This document shows positions 36,146-44,335 of a stretch of DNA of 47,966 nt, one piece after another. Every line of letters begins with the position of its first letter. The first letter of the stretch is position 1. The notes below the pieces were generated by a model, which was given only the letters and a program-made list of their open reading frames with translations, was not told the origin of the DNA and did no database searches. Source of the stretch: Candidatus Sumerlaeia bacterium (GTDB taxonomy: Bacteria; Sumerlaeota; Sumerlaeia; SLMS01; JAHLLQ01); assembly GCA_028284075.1 (NCBI GenBank), contig JANQSL010000097.1, positions 1 through 47,966 of the forward strand, written 5' to 3'. Made by a program: the position numbers and the translations under genes.

Positions 36146-36292
36146 TCAGGCGAAGCATGATCCCTGCAAGATAAACCGGAGCTTCGAACGCCCGTGTGCT
36201 TCCAGGAAGTCGGGTATGGCAGAGGCCGCCAGGATCGCAATGATCGCAACGACGATGAGCAGTGCGATCAGGGTGAGAGCTCTGTTGTTCAT
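36146..36292 (-). pseudogene. truncated pseudopilin N-terminus
   Basis: 48 codons beginning MNNRALTLIALLIVVAIIAI, which is a pilin leader and helix in which Glu5 is Ala. It then reads ASAIPDFLEAHGRSKL before a stop at residue 49, so the whole head domain is missing. It lies 47 nt behind the intact pilin gene at 36340 on the same strand and appears to be a decayed tandem copy. Confidence 0.7.
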
Positions 36293-36339
36293 CAGAATCC
36301 TTTTGTGAAGATTCTGTGTCTGAGACTGAAGCGCTTTTC

Positions 36340-36933
36340 CTATATCTTCCCTCTGCTCGGCCCGAACCAGACAATGTCGCCTTTGCTGACCGTCCCGTTG
36401 GTGGGGTCATAGATGGCCATTCCCGCCCCATCGCACCACAGATCCGGTCCGTTGCTGGAGAGGTACCATTGCATGTTTGACGTGTCGGTCCCGTAGTTCG
36501 CGAGCCAGTTCGCCTCGCGAGCCGCCCAGAAGCCGGGGCTTTGGTCGCGGGTGAAATAGTGCAGCTCATGGACTTTCGGGATGCCTGCCGGAGTGTTTTG
36601 CCCCTCGAATACTTCCATGAAGAGGCTGCTCAGGTAGGCGACCGGAGTGGTGAGGCGGTAAGGCAGGAAGTGAGGACCGGCGTCCGCGGGAGGTGCGACC
36701 GGGGTGATGAATGAGTCGGTGCCGCCATAGGCGGGATAGCGATTGTGATCAACGTGATAGGCTTCGATGGCGGTCGCGCAACTCCTCATGTCCGCATAGA
36801 CGCGGCTGACCTTGGCGCGCGTTTGCGCTTCAAGGAAATTGGGAACCGCAATCGCCGCCAAGATCGCGATGATCGCGACGACGATGAGAAGCTCGATGAG
36901 GGTAAAACCCCTGAGGTACTTTGCTGTTTTCAT
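36340..36933 (-). CDS. type IV pilin-like (pseudopilin) protein
   Basis: 197 aa from the ATG at 36933, with GGGGAG about nine bases upstream. The leader MKTAKYLRGFTLIELLIVVA is followed by NFLEAQTRAKVSRVYADMRS and a head domain containing DHNRYPAYGG and, near the C-terminus, DPTNGTVSKGDIVWFGP. It is a close relative of the pilin at 32417-33022 (shared leader, FLEAQTR and the NGTVSxGD signature). It is separated from the metal locus to its right by about 80 nt. Confidence 0.9.
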   Translation of the reverse strand: MKTAKYLRGFTLIELLIVVAIIAILAAIAVPNFLEAQTRAKVSRVYADMRSCATAIEAYHVDHNRYPAYGGTDSFITPVAPPADAGPHFLPYRLTTPVAYLSSLFMEVFEGQNTPAGIPKVHELHYFTRDQSPGFWAAREANWLANYGTDTSNMQWYLSSNGPDLWCDGAGMAIYDPTNGTVSKGDIVWFGPSRGKI

Positions 36934-37015
36934 GGAACATGCTCCCCTTCGGGATACGGTCATCCCGGTAGCTGTCGAGTTGCCAGGCGGAATGGGGGGC
37001 ATGGTGACTGTCTGG

Positions 37016-37423
37016 CTAAACAGCGAGGACAGGAGGAGCGCGAGTCGACGTACATCTGACCAGGGTTGAGGCACGAGGGACCGGAGTTTCCGGATGAGGA
37101 ACGGTGACGCTCGTTGCGGACAGCCGGAATAATGAAGGCGGCGACTGAGTAGCCTCCATCGCGCCTCTTGCGAGCATCATACACAACAGGCATTGCTCTT
37201 CATCCGAGCCCCGTTCCGGGCCAGGGCGGTTGTCGGATTCACCGCCATGGAGGTCTTTCCCTCGCTCACAGTGCTTCGAGCAAGCGCAGGCGGGAACAGT
37301 TGAAGCCCGGAGCAATCGATCCGGACACCAGAGACCGTGATCGATAATCACGGCTATGGCGACGAGGCAGAGCAAAGCCACAAGGCGGCGATCACAATTC
37401 AGTGACAAGGGATTGTGGACCAC
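37016..37423 (-). CDS. Cys-rich small membrane protein (DUF2946-like)
   Basis: 135 aa from a GTG at 37423, two bases after the stop of the MerT-like gene (an upstream TTG would overlap it). A membrane segment at about 10-27 (LVALLCLVAIAVIIDHG) is followed by a soluble part with several Cys: CACSKHC and CLLCMMLARGA. The CxxC within a hydrophobic patch recalls DUF2946-type proteins linked to copper or metal handling, but similarity is weak and the start lacks a good ribosome-binding site. Its place behind the regulator and the MerT-like gene suggests a role in metal transport. The C-terminal 40 residues are low-complexity. Confidence 0.5.
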   Translation of the reverse strand: MVHNPLSLNCDRRLVALLCLVAIAVIIDHGLWCPDRLLRASTVPACACSKHCERGKDLHGGESDNRPGPERGSDEEQCLLCMMLARGAMEATQSPPSLFRLSATSVTVPHPETPVPRASTLVRCTSTRAPPVLAV

Positions 37424-37424
37424 G

Positions 37425-38045
37425 TTATTCTTGCACAGATGGAATAACAGGCCGGACTTCGCAATAGCCAAGTTCCTCAAGATCGTTGGCGAGTGATTCG
37501 GGATTCACACCGGGCGAAGTCGTGAGCAAGGTAAGGAGCTTCTTCGAGAACTGAATGCTGGCGGATTCAACACCTTCCATTTCCTCGACTTTGAATTCCA
37601 TTTCGACTGCGCAGCCGGGACAGTGGAGTCCTGTAAGCTGAAATGCCAACTTGTTTTCCAGCGTGGCAGCGGCAAGATCCGCCTCAGTGGGCGCTGCATC
37701 GGCGGAACTCACAATGAGCGCCAGCATCCCGACTTGAATAAACGCCGCCATACAGAGCAGGCAGAGCGCGCATCGTTGCGACATCCTGCTGCACGAATGG
37801 CAGGAACAAGTCTGCCTGTGGTAGTTACGCCAATATACATAACCGCCGTAGACAAGGGCCGCAATACCAACGATTGTCAGGGGAACATGATAGTGTGCAA
37901 GATACGAGGCTGTAGATAACCCGCCTAATCCGAGGGCGATCAGGAGAAGAGGAACACCACAGCAAATGCTGTGTGGCAGAAGGCTGATCAGCGCGGCAGC
38001 AATGGGTGAGAACCCCTGTGATGCGCCGGCTCTTGCAGTTTTCAT
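37425..38045 (-). CDS. MerT-like membrane protein fused to HMA metal-binding domain
   Basis: 206 aa. N-terminal part (1-120) has three or four membrane helices, with SICCGVPLLLIALGLGG at the MerT-type Cys pair and further Cys in TCSCHSCSRMSQRCALCLLC. The C-terminal 75 residues are a heavy-metal-associated domain with LTGLHCPGCAVEMEFKVEEM (GMxCxxC type) and a ferredoxin-like fold. In MerT/MerP systems the HMA part passes a metal to the membrane part. Here it follows the Fur-family regulator by 40 nt, so it may move zinc or another soft metal rather than mercury. No mercuric reductase or MerR is present. Confidence 0.75.
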   Translation of the reverse strand: MKTARAGASQGFSPIAAALISLLPHSICCGVPLLLIALGLGGLSTASYLAHYHVPLTIVGIAALVYGGYVYWRNYHRQTCSCHSCSRMSQRCALCLLCMAAFIQVGMLALIVSSADAAPTEADLAAATLENKLAFQLTGLHCPGCAVEMEFKVEEMEGVESASIQFSKKLLTLLTTSPGVNPESLANDLEELGYCEVRPVIPSVQE

Positions 38046-38085
38046 TCTCGAAACCTCAACTCGTCATCATCAGCCTGGACGTCGA

Positions 38086-38466
38086 TCAGAGGGACCGGTC
38101 CCTGCAGGTCGCACAATTCCCGTAAATGGTGATGCTGTGATTCGCCATGGAGAAGCCTTTGGGAAGGATGGAGTCGATGTTCCCCAGGCACCCTGGAAGG
38201 TCATAGATCTCATGGCATGCGGTGCAGAAGAAATGGTGGTGATGCCCAAGAGACTTTGTCTCCCACATGGGTAATGCTCCATGAATCTCGACAGGCGTGA
38301 GCAGTCCCAGTTCCTCGAGCCTCGCAATAGCCCGATAAACTGTCGCCTGACCCACCGTATCGACCCCGGCGGCTGTCCACGCCTGGTAAACTGTCAATGG
38401 CTTCCCCTCCCGCTCGAAGGCGTCGAGAACCTGGCGCTGCTTCTTTGTCAAGGGCTCCTGGTCCAT
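38086..38466 (-). CDS. Fur-family metalloregulator, probably Zur
   Basis: 126 aa from the ATG at 38466; the longer frame upstream would translate through the operator. Winged helix: LTKKQRQVLDAFEREGKPLT, then QATVYRAIARLEELGLL (DNA-recognition helix). Metal-binding part: GHHHHFFCTACHEIYDLPGC, and NCATCRD for the second CxxC of the structural zinc site. The content of the divergent operon (COG0523 GTPases, HisI paralogue, Cys-depleted zinc ribbons) points to Zur rather than Fur, but the sequence alone does not decide. The operator at 38523-38543 lies 57 nt upstream and would give autorepression. Confidence 0.85.
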   Translation of the reverse strand: MDQEPLTKKQRQVLDAFEREGKPLTVYQAWTAAGVDTVGQATVYRAIARLEELGLLTPVEIHGALPMWETKSLGHHHHFFCTACHEIYDLPGCLGNIDSILPKGFSMANHSITIYGNCATCRDRSL

Positions 38467-38501
38467 AAGGAGACTTCCGGCAGTGGTGGGTGGATTCGCC
38501 G

Positions 38502-38530
38502 TTGACAGGCGCCGCGGGTCAATGAGAATG
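38502..38530 (+). promoter_or_regulatory. candidate promoter of the rightward metal operon
   Basis: TTGACA at 38502-38507, a 17-bp spacer, then AGAATG (38525-38530) as a weak -10. The -10 lies inside the operator, so a bound repressor would block it. Start of translation is about 20 nt downstream of the expected transcript start. Confidence 0.45.
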
Positions 38531-38543
38531 ATTATCATTATCC
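38523..38543. promoter_or_regulatory. Fur/Zur-type operator between regulator and metal operon
   Basis: Near-palindrome TGAGAATGAT-T-ATCATTATCC with two mismatches between arms; its 19-bp core matches the 18528-18546 operator at 18 positions. It sits 16 nt before the first rightward start codon (38559) and 57 nt before the regulator start (38466), placed to control both directions. Confidence 0.85.
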
Positions 38544-38558
38544 GGATGCGATGGAGCA

Positions 38559-38819
38559 ATGCCCCTCTACGATTACCACTGCGAAGACAACGGGACGACC
38601 GTCACCGTGCGGCACGGAATGACAGAGACCCTTCGGACGTGGGGTGAGGTCTGCCGCCTGAGCGGTCATGCAGTCGGAGTTACAAGCGCCGCGGCTCCAG
38701 TCCACAGACTTTTGGGAGGCGGGATGATCCTCGTGGAAAAGAGAGGTTCAGGGGGAACATCGGGCTCTTGCTGCGGGAAGTCCGGGTGTGTGCCCGGGCA
38801 CAGTGGGGCTGGGGGATGA
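38559..38819 (+). CDS. FmdB-like zinc-ribbon protein with degenerate knuckles (paralogue 1)
   Basis: 86 aa. The N-terminus MPLYDYHCEDNGTTV matches the FmdB regulatory-protein family (canonical MPxYEYRCxxCG), but the second Cys of the first knuckle is Asn (C8-E-D-N11). The second knuckle reads TWGEVCRLSG where CPxCG is expected, so its second Cys is Ser. PVHRLLGG replaces VRRLIS. The tail has extra Cys (GSCCGKSGC), typical of FmdB proteins. GGAG lies five bases before the ATG. It is the first gene behind the operator and 3 nt before a related gene. I infer a zinc-free paralogue made under zinc limitation; its molecular role is unknown. Confidence 0.75.
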   Translation: MPLYDYHCEDNGTTVTVRHGMTETLRTWGEVCRLSGHAVGVTSAAAPVHRLLGGGMILVEKRGSGGTSGSCCGKSGCVPGHSGAGG

Positions 38820-38822
38820 TCG

Positions 38823-39173
38823 ATGCCGAGATACGATTACCTCTGTCCAGAGAACGGGCAGGTGTTCGAAGTCGATCATACATGGACCGTCAGGTTAATG
38901 ACGTGGGGCGATGTCTGCACCCTCCTGAATCGCGATCCGGGGGACACGCCTTCTGACAGCCCGGTTCATCGTCTGATTTCGACTCCCCGGATTTACCGTT
39001 CAGAGAGATCCGAATCGGAGATCCCGACTCCTTCGGAAGGTGAGACCCGGAGTGACGGACTTCAGTACCATCCATGGGGCTGTCTTTGTTGCATGCCGAT
39101 GCAGTCACCCGGAATAGCGGCCTTCCAGGAAAAGCTCAGATCCAGTCTCTTCAAGAAAGGAACGTCATCATGA
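38823..39173 (+). CDS. FmdB-like zinc-ribbon protein with degenerate knuckles (paralogue 2)
   Basis: 116 aa. Begins [20 protein letters not shown]: same FmdB pattern and the same loss as its neighbour (C8-P-E-N11). The second knuckle is [10 protein letters not shown], with Leu in place of the last Cys. [14 protein letters not shown] matches the region after the knuckle in canonical FmdB. A Cys-bearing segment ([10 protein letters not shown]) appears at about 85-95, and a short helical tail follows. GGGGG lies just before the ATG. Its stop overlaps the next start by four bases (ATGA). The two neighbours share the MPxYDYxCxxNG and TWGxVC patterns, so they are tandem paralogues. Confidence 0.75.
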   Translation: MPRYDYLCPENGQVFEVDHTWTVRLMTWGDVCTLLNRDPGDTPSDSPVHRLISTPRIYRSERSESEIPTPSEGETRSDGLQYHPWGCLCCMPMQSPGIAAFQEKLRSSLFKKGTSS

Positions 39174-40279
39174 CAATACCGGATAGCAGAATCCCGGTCA
39201 CGATCCTGACCGGCTATCTTGGTGCGGGAAAAACGACATTACTCAATCGCATTCTGATGGAGAATCACGGCAAGCGAGTCGTCGTGATCGAAAATGAATT
39301 TGGGGAAGTAGGCGTCGACAACGATCTCGTCCTCCATTCGGAGGAAGAGGTCTTTGAGATGAACAACGGGTGCATCTGCTGCACCGTTCGCGGCGACCTC
39401 GTGCGGATCCTTGAACGGCTTCTTCGCAAGCGCCAGAAATTCGATCGGATCGTGATTGAGACCACGGGCCTTGCCGATCCGTCGCCCGTGGCTCAAACGT
39501 TTCTCCTGGAGGACAGCCTCGTTGGCCGCTTCAAAGTCGATGCCATCGTTACAGTGACCGACGCCCTCCATCTGACACAGCACCTCGATGACGGCTCGCC
39601 CGAGGCGGCCCAGCAGGTTGCTTTCGCTGATCGCATCATTCTCAACAAAGTGGATCTGGTGAGTGACGATGATCTGAACCGTGTTGAGCAGCGAATTCGG
39701 GACATTAACCCGACCGCACCCATGGAGAAGGCAAGAGACGCCATGGTGCCGCTGGATTTCGTCCTCGACGTCGACGGCTTTGATCTGGAGCGCGCGGCAG
39801 AGCTGGATCCTGTCTTCAAGTCCGGAAAGGCGGAGAACAAAAGCCGCCATGCTCATGAGCATGAGGACAATCATGAGTGCGGGAGTAACCATCATCCACA
39901 CGACCACGACCACCATCACCATCACAGCCATGAACATGAGCACGGCGTTGTCAGTATCGGGATCGAACTGCCCCGAGCCGTAAACATCAACCGGCTGGAG
40001 GCGTGGATGCACGTCCTCGTCTCAATGATGGCGACTTCACTCTACCGCTACAAAGGGGTACTTGTCGCGGCAGGTGATGAGCGCCGTTACCTTTTTCAGG
40101 GAATCCACATGCTCTATGAGGGCCGGTATGATCGTCCGTGGAGGGAATCCGAACCTCGGCGGTCACGCTTTGTCTTCATCGGCAAAGATCTCAAACGCGA
40201 GGTCCTCGAGGCCGGTTTCATGTCCTGTCTGCAGGACGAGTCCGAGTCATATTCAACGAGCGGAGGTTGCCTGACATGA
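39170..40279 (+). CDS. COG0523 (CobW/ZigA-type) GTPase with His-rich loop
   Basis: 369 aa from ATG 39170, which overlaps the previous stop (ATGA); AAAGGA lies upstream. G3E-type GTPase: Walker [10 protein letters not shown] (15-23), ENEFGEVG, metal motif NNGCICC (C68-x-C70-C71), ETTGLADP and NKVDL (159-163). Residues 227-258 form a His/Asp-rich loop with runs of His, as in metallochaperones such as ZigA and Zng1. The C-terminal CobW_C domain ends with [16 protein letters not shown]0523 proteins deliver zinc to client proteins, or act in its uptake, when zinc is scarce. It lies in the Fur/Zur-controlled operon. Confidence 0.92.
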   Translation: MTIPDSRIPVTILTGYLGAGKTTLLNRILMENHGKRVVVIENEFGEVGVDNDLVLHSEEEVFEMNNGCICCTVRGDLVRILERLLRKRQKFDRIVIETTGLADPSPVAQTFLLEDSLVGRFKVDAIVTVTDALHLTQHLDDGSPEAAQQVAFADRIILNKVDLVSDDDLNRVEQRIRDINPTAPMEKARDAMVPLDFVLDVDGFDLERAAELDPVFKSGKAENKSRHAHEHEDNHECGSNHHPHDHDHHHHHSHEHEHGVVSIGIELPRAVNINRLEAWMHVLVSMMATSLYRYKGVLVAAGDERRYLFQGIHMLYEGRYDRPWRESEPRRSRFVFIGKDLKREVLEAGFMSCLQDESESYSTSGGCLT

Positions 40280-40737
40280 TGGATTTCAAGCCGAGGCTTT
40301 CAGTTGAGCAGGTCGAGGAAGGTCACGATCTGACGCCGCGATTCGACGAGCACGGGCTGATCCCGGCTGTTGTAACGGATCACGAATCAGGTCTGCTTCT
40401 GATGCACGGGTATATGAATCGCGAGGCTCTCTCCCGCACCATTGAAACCCGCGAAGCCCACTTCTGGAGCCGCAGTCGTCAGAAACTCTGGCGAAAGGGT
40501 GAAACCAGCGGCCTGGTACAGAAAGTCTGTCAGATCCTTGTCGACGATGATCAGGACTGCGTTTGGCTGCGGGTCCTGGTCACCGGCGGCGCAAGTTGCC
40601 ATGTTGGTTACCGCTCCTGTTTCTACCGCGAGGTCACGAGCGACGGAAGCTCCACGACCCTCCGGTTCACGGAAGATTCCAAAACGTTCGATCCGAAAGA
40701 GGTCTACGGCGACCTGCCCAATCCGACGAAGCTATGA
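40276..40737 (+). CDS. hisI: HisI (phosphoribosyl-AMP cyclohydrolase) paralogue
   Basis: 153 aa. It catalyses the third step of histidine synthesis (PR-AMP ring opening). Conserved motifs are present: [32 protein letters not shown] and [10 protein letters not shown] (C108, C115). However, the DCDGD motif is DDDQD here (90-94), so the first zinc-ligand Cys is Asp91; a Cys appears instead at 95. CGGAGG precedes the ATG, which overlaps the previous stop (ATGA). Zur-regulated, apparently zinc-sparing paralogues of HisI next to COG0523 genes are known from other bacteria, so its location fits. No other his genes are nearby. Whether the enzyme works with less zinc is inference. Confidence 0.9.
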   Translation: MMDFKPRLSVEQVEEGHDLTPRFDEHGLIPAVVTDHESGLLLMHGYMNREALSRTIETREAHFWSRSRQKLWRKGETSGLVQKVCQILVDDDQDCVWLRVLVTGGASCHVGYRSCFYREVTSDGSSTTLRFTEDSKTFDPKEVYGDLPNPTKL

Positions 40738-41810
40738 CATTCCTGCAGAGTCAGAAGTCCCGCTGGACACAGCGCCTCCGGGGATTCCCGGAGACATTGG
40801 TTGTTACCGATGATGCCGCTCATGTCGCCGTCGGAGTGACAGACGGCGATCTTGCCTGTTTCGAAGTGCAGTCGGGCAAAAAATTGTGGGAGAGGGTAGC
40901 GCATGAAGGCGGATTGACTTGCATGGAGGCGGTACCGGGAGGGAACCGCTTCCTGACAGGAGGTGAAGACGGTCTTCTGAAGTGTTGGTCTGTTGATTCC
41001 GCCGACCCGTTGTGGAGCCATGAAATTAAGAGTGACTGGGTTGACAGCATGGCTGTCTCTCCCGCCGGGCGAATCGCACTGAGCTCCGGAAGCAGGATCC
41101 ATCTGCTTGATAAAGAGGGACGGGCGGTTCATGAGCACAACCTTGACGCAAGAGCTGAACATCTGCTGTTCAACCCGGATGAGTCGTACCTCATCGTTGT
41201 GACCATCAATTCGATCGTGCTTCTGGAACTCCCGAGCGGAGAGGTTCTTCGCGAATTGCAGATCGGGACAACTCCGCAGGTTGTACGGCTTTCACCGGAC
41301 CAGGACTGCCTTGCAATCGGACTCAGCGACAAGTCCATACGCATCGTCCGGATCGATCAGTCTGAGGATCAATCCGCTGGAATCGGACCTTTTCGATACA
41401 GGCCGAAGTGTGCGGAGTGGATCGGCAACCCGTCACATCTTTTCTTCACGGACGGAGAGCGAGCTTATCGTATAGCCGGCAAGGATCTCGCCCGTTTCCT
41501 CGAACCCGCCACCGATGAGAGCCAGCCACTCGAATCAGTCATCGCGATGATCCCTTCAGCCATCGGCCTGGCAATGGCTCTGGCGGTTCACCCTGACTCG
41601 TCAGTTTATGCGGTCGGTTCCGACGAAGGTTATCTGCTCGTGGCAGGGGTGGAGGACGAGACAATTCGCACGAATCTCAGACCTGCTTCGGATGGCCTTT
41701 GCCAACTCCACTGGCCGGGCAGTGGCACAGACCTTCTCTACGCGACCGAAAGCGGAGTTCTCGGTCTCCTGAGTGTTCCATTGAACAACAGGAGATCGAA
41801 CCATGGATAA
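40734..41810 (+). CDS. WD40-like beta-propeller protein
   Basis: 358 aa from ATG 40734, overlapping the HisI stop by four bases (ATGA). Repeated units such as [55 protein letters not shown] and [12 protein letters not shown] show a WD40/PQQ-like beta-propeller of about seven blades, without signal peptide or membrane segment. Such proteins are scaffolds; the coupling to HisI and COG0523 genes suggests a role in handing a metal or a client protein to the GTPases. Its stop overlaps the next start by 8 nt. It is not obviously an enzyme. Confidence 0.8.
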   Translation: MTFLQSQKSRWTQRLRGFPETLVVTDDAAHVAVGVTDGDLACFEVQSGKKLWERVAHEGGLTCMEAVPGGNRFLTGGEDGLLKCWSVDSADPLWSHEIKSDWVDSMAVSPAGRIALSSGSRIHLLDKEGRAVHEHNLDARAEHLLFNPDESYLIVVTINSIVLLELPSGEVLRELQIGTTPQVVRLSPDQDCLAIGLSDKSIRIVRIDQSEDQSAGIGPFRYRPKCAEWIGNPSHLFFTDGERAYRIAGKDLARFLEPATDESQPLESVIAMIPSAIGLAMALAVHPDSSVYAVGSDEGYLLVAGVEDETIRTNLRPASDGLCQLHWPGSGTDLLYATESGVLGLLSVPLNNRRSNHG

Positions 41811-43065
41811 CCGACTTCCGGTTACCGTGCTCTCCGGATTTCTCGGAGCTGGAAAAACCACTCTCTTGAACCATGTACTCCGAAGCTCTCACGGTTTGAG
41901 AATCGCTGTCATCGTGAATGACATGAGCGAGGTGAATATCGACGGAGCCACTGTGCGTGATTCGCAGTTGAGCAGATTGAATGAGGCTCTCGTCGAAATG
42001 ACGAACGGATGCATTTGCTGCACATTGCGGGAGGATCTTCTGGTCGAGATCGGGCGGCTGGCCCGCGACGGACAATTCGATTATTTGTTGATTGAATCAA
42101 CAGGGATCAGTGAGCCAATGCCCGTCGCCGAAACCTTTACGTTTGTCGACGGTGAAACAAAGACCTCCCTTGGCGATGTTGCCCGACTTGATACCATGGT
42201 CACAGTGGTCGATGCACTTAACTTTCCTCACGAATTCCTTTCGCGCGATACAGTCGCAACACGGCATCTTGCCGCAACCTCTGACGACGACCGGGACATC
42301 TCGATCCTGCTTTCAGACCAGATTGAGTGTTCGAACGTCATTGTCCTGAACAAATGCGATCTCGTTTCGGAAGAGGATATTCAGGAAACGGAAGCCCTGC
42401 TCCAGTCCATGAATCCGAAGGCTTCCATCATTCGGGCGACAGGCGGCGCCGTGTCCCCGAAAAAGATTCTCGACACGGGTCTTTGCGACCTGAGTCGCCT
42501 TGCAAGGATGCCCGGATGGCTGAATCAGGACCGATTCGCTATCGAGCCGGAGACGGAAGAGTACGGAATCAGGAGCTTTATCTACAAGAGCAGGCGGCCC
42601 TTTCACAGCCGCCGCGTCCGACGGTTCATTGCTGAGGGGTGGAAATACGTTCTTAGATCAAAGGGGTTTTTCTATCTTCATTCTCACCCCGATTACGCGA
42701 ATCTCTGGTCACAGTCCGGGCGAACGGTGGGGCTCGGCCGCTCCCGCAAGTGGTGGGCTGCCATTCCACGCTCACAATGGCCGGTCGATGATCCGGCGGT
42801 TCATCGAGCGTGGTCGGAACCATGGGGAGATCGCCGCCAGGAGCTTGTCTTCATCGGAACCCGTCAAATGGATGAGCAACGCATCCGTGGATTGCTCGAC
42901 GATATCCTGCTGACGGACTCCGAACTCGCAACCTTCCTGGCCTCCAATCCGTTTTCACATGCCGACCACCGCACACCGGAAGGCCACTTCCCGGTCCCCC
43001 GGGAATCGTCTTCGCCCGATGCCATCCTCCAGGTTCTCGGTCGCCTTCACAGCGACAGCAATTAA
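41803..43065 (+). CDS. COG0523 (YciC/ZigA-type) GTPase, paralogue 2
   Basis: 420 aa. G-box motifs: Walker [10 protein letters not shown] (12-20), [13 protein letters not shown], metal motif NGCICC (C70-x-C72-C73), ESTGISEP and NKCDL. The C-terminal CobW_C domain has RPFHSRRV and [12 protein letters not shown]. It lacks the His-rich loop of the first COG0523 protein. GGAGAT lies seven bases before the ATG, which overlaps the propeller-gene stop. It is closely similar to the next gene (shared VNDMSExNIDGAx[10 protein letters not shown], SKGxF), consistent with tandem duplication. Confidence 0.92.
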   Translation: MDNRLPVTVLSGFLGAGKTTLLNHVLRSSHGLRIAVIVNDMSEVNIDGATVRDSQLSRLNEALVEMTNGCICCTLREDLLVEIGRLARDGQFDYLLIESTGISEPMPVAETFTFVDGETKTSLGDVARLDTMVTVVDALNFPHEFLSRDTVATRHLAATSDDDRDISILLSDQIECSNVIVLNKCDLVSEEDIQETEALLQSMNPKASIIRATGGAVSPKKILDTGLCDLSRLARMPGWLNQDRFAIEPETEEYGIRSFIYKSRRPFHSRRVRRFIAEGWKYVLRSKGFFYLHSHPDYANLWSQSGRTVGLGRSRKWWAAIPRSQWPVDDPAVHRAWSEPWGDRRQELVFIGTRQMDEQRIRGLLDDILLTDSELATFLASNPFSHADHRTPEGHFPVPRESSSPDAILQVLGRLHSDSN

Positions 43066-43090
43066 AACTTCTACAAGGACAGTTACCACG

Positions 43091-44335
43091 ATGCTTCCAG
43101 AGGAATCACAGAACCAACTCCCCGTTACCGTACTATCCGGCTTCCTGGGAGCTGGCAAGACAACCTTGCTCAACCACGTCCTGGCCAATCGTGAGGGGTT
43201 GCGCGTGGCCGTGATCGTGAATGACATGAGCGAAATCAATATCGACGGAGCCATCGTTCGAAAGGGCGATGCAGCGTTGAGCCGGGTTGACGAAAAGCTC
43301 GTGGAAATGAGCAACGGTTGTATTTGCTGTACTCTGCGGGAGGACCTTCTGGTGGAAGTCCGGAAACTCGCCGAGGAAGGCCGCTTCGATTATCTTCTCA
43401 TTGAATCGACTGGTGTCAGTGAGCCTCTGCCCGTTGCCGAAACCTTTGAATTCGAAGACGAGGAGGGACGCTGCCTTGGCGAGTATGCCCGTCTGGACAC
43501 GATGGTAACCGTGGTGGACGCCGCCAACTTTCTGGACGATTACAACTCGCTGGATGAGCTGAAGGATCGCGATCTTGCCCTTGGCGAAGAGGACGAACGC
43601 TCTGTTGTTCATTTGCTGAACGATCAAATCGAATTCGCCGACGTGATTCTCATCAACAAATGCGACCTGATCGATGAGAAGACTCGTGGAGCCGTCCGGG
43701 GAATCATAGCCGAGCTGAATCCCCGGGCCAGGTTGATCGAAACATCCAATGCCAAAGTTGAGCTCAATGAAGTGATCAACACGGACCTTTTCGATATGGA
43801 GAAAGCCCGGGACTCTCCTGACTGGTTGAGAGAGGCAAGGCTGGGTGAGCACACACCCGAAACGGAAGAGTACGGAATCAGCACGTTTGTTTACAGGGCG
43901 CGCCGCCCTTTCCATCCGCAGCGCCTGAGGGATTTCTTCCAAACCGGATTCCACGGTGTTTATCGTTCGAAGGGATACTTCTGGCTGGCAACCAAGATGG
44001 ATGTTGCCTGCTTCTGGTCACAGGCGGGGCGCTACATCAACTATCAAGCCGCCGGCATGTGGGGAGCTGCCGTGCCGAAAGTGCATTGGCCGGATGACGA
44101 GGAGACACGGCGCGAGATCCTCACCAACTGGGCCGAGCCCTGGGGAGATCGTCGCCAGGAAATCGTCTTTATCGGGAGGGAGATGAAGCGGGATGCCATC
44201 GAAGAACACCTCAACTCCTGTCTTCTGAGCGATGATGAATATCGGATGGATCCCGAGTCCTGGGAGTTCTTCTACGACCCCTTTCCCGAGTGGAAGATGA
44301 AGGCTCCGGGAGCGGAAGACGACGATGCCGACTAA
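43091..44335 (+). CDS. COG0523 (YciC/ZigA-type) GTPase, paralogue 3
   Basis: 414 aa from the ATG at 43091; an in-frame upstream frame lies in the previous gene. Motifs: GFLGAGKTT (17-25), [20 protein letters not shown] (C77-x-C79-C80), ESTGVSEP and NKCDLI. The C-terminus is Asp-rich (PGAEDDDAD). CobW_C is marked by RPFHPQRL and [12 protein letters not shown]. It is 25 nt after paralogue 2 and its stop overlaps the oxidoreductase start by 11 nt. It is one of three COG0523 copies in this operon; clients may differ among them. Confidence 0.92.
   Translation: MLPEESQNQLPVTVLSGFLGAGKTTLLNHVLANREGLRVAVIVNDMSEINIDGAIVRKGDAALSRVDEKLVEMSNGCICCTLREDLLVEVRKLAEEGRFDYLLIESTGVSEPLPVAETFEFEDEEGRCLGEYARLDTMVTVVDAANFLDDYNSLDELKDRDLALGEEDERSVVHLLNDQIEFADVILINKCDLIDEKTRGAVRGIIAELNPRARLIETSNAKVELNEVINTDLFDMEKARDSPDWLREARLGEHTPETEEYGISTFVYRARRPFHPQRLRDFFQTGFHGVYRSKGYFWLATKMDVACFWSQAGRYINYQAAGMWGAAVPKVHWPDDEETRREILTNWAEPWGDRRQEIVFIGREMKRDAIEEHLNSCLLSDDEYRMDPESWEFFYDPFPEWKMKAPGAEDDDAD

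Noticed and set aside
37318..37350. CCGTGAT/ATCACGG inverted repeat as a third operator or terminator
   Set aside because: It does not match the Fur/Zur core, lies inside the Cys-rich frame and has no T-run.
38467..38559. N-terminal extension of the Fur-family protein from a TTG at 38559
   Set aside because: It would translate the operator itself, and Fur proteins align only from the ATG at 38466.
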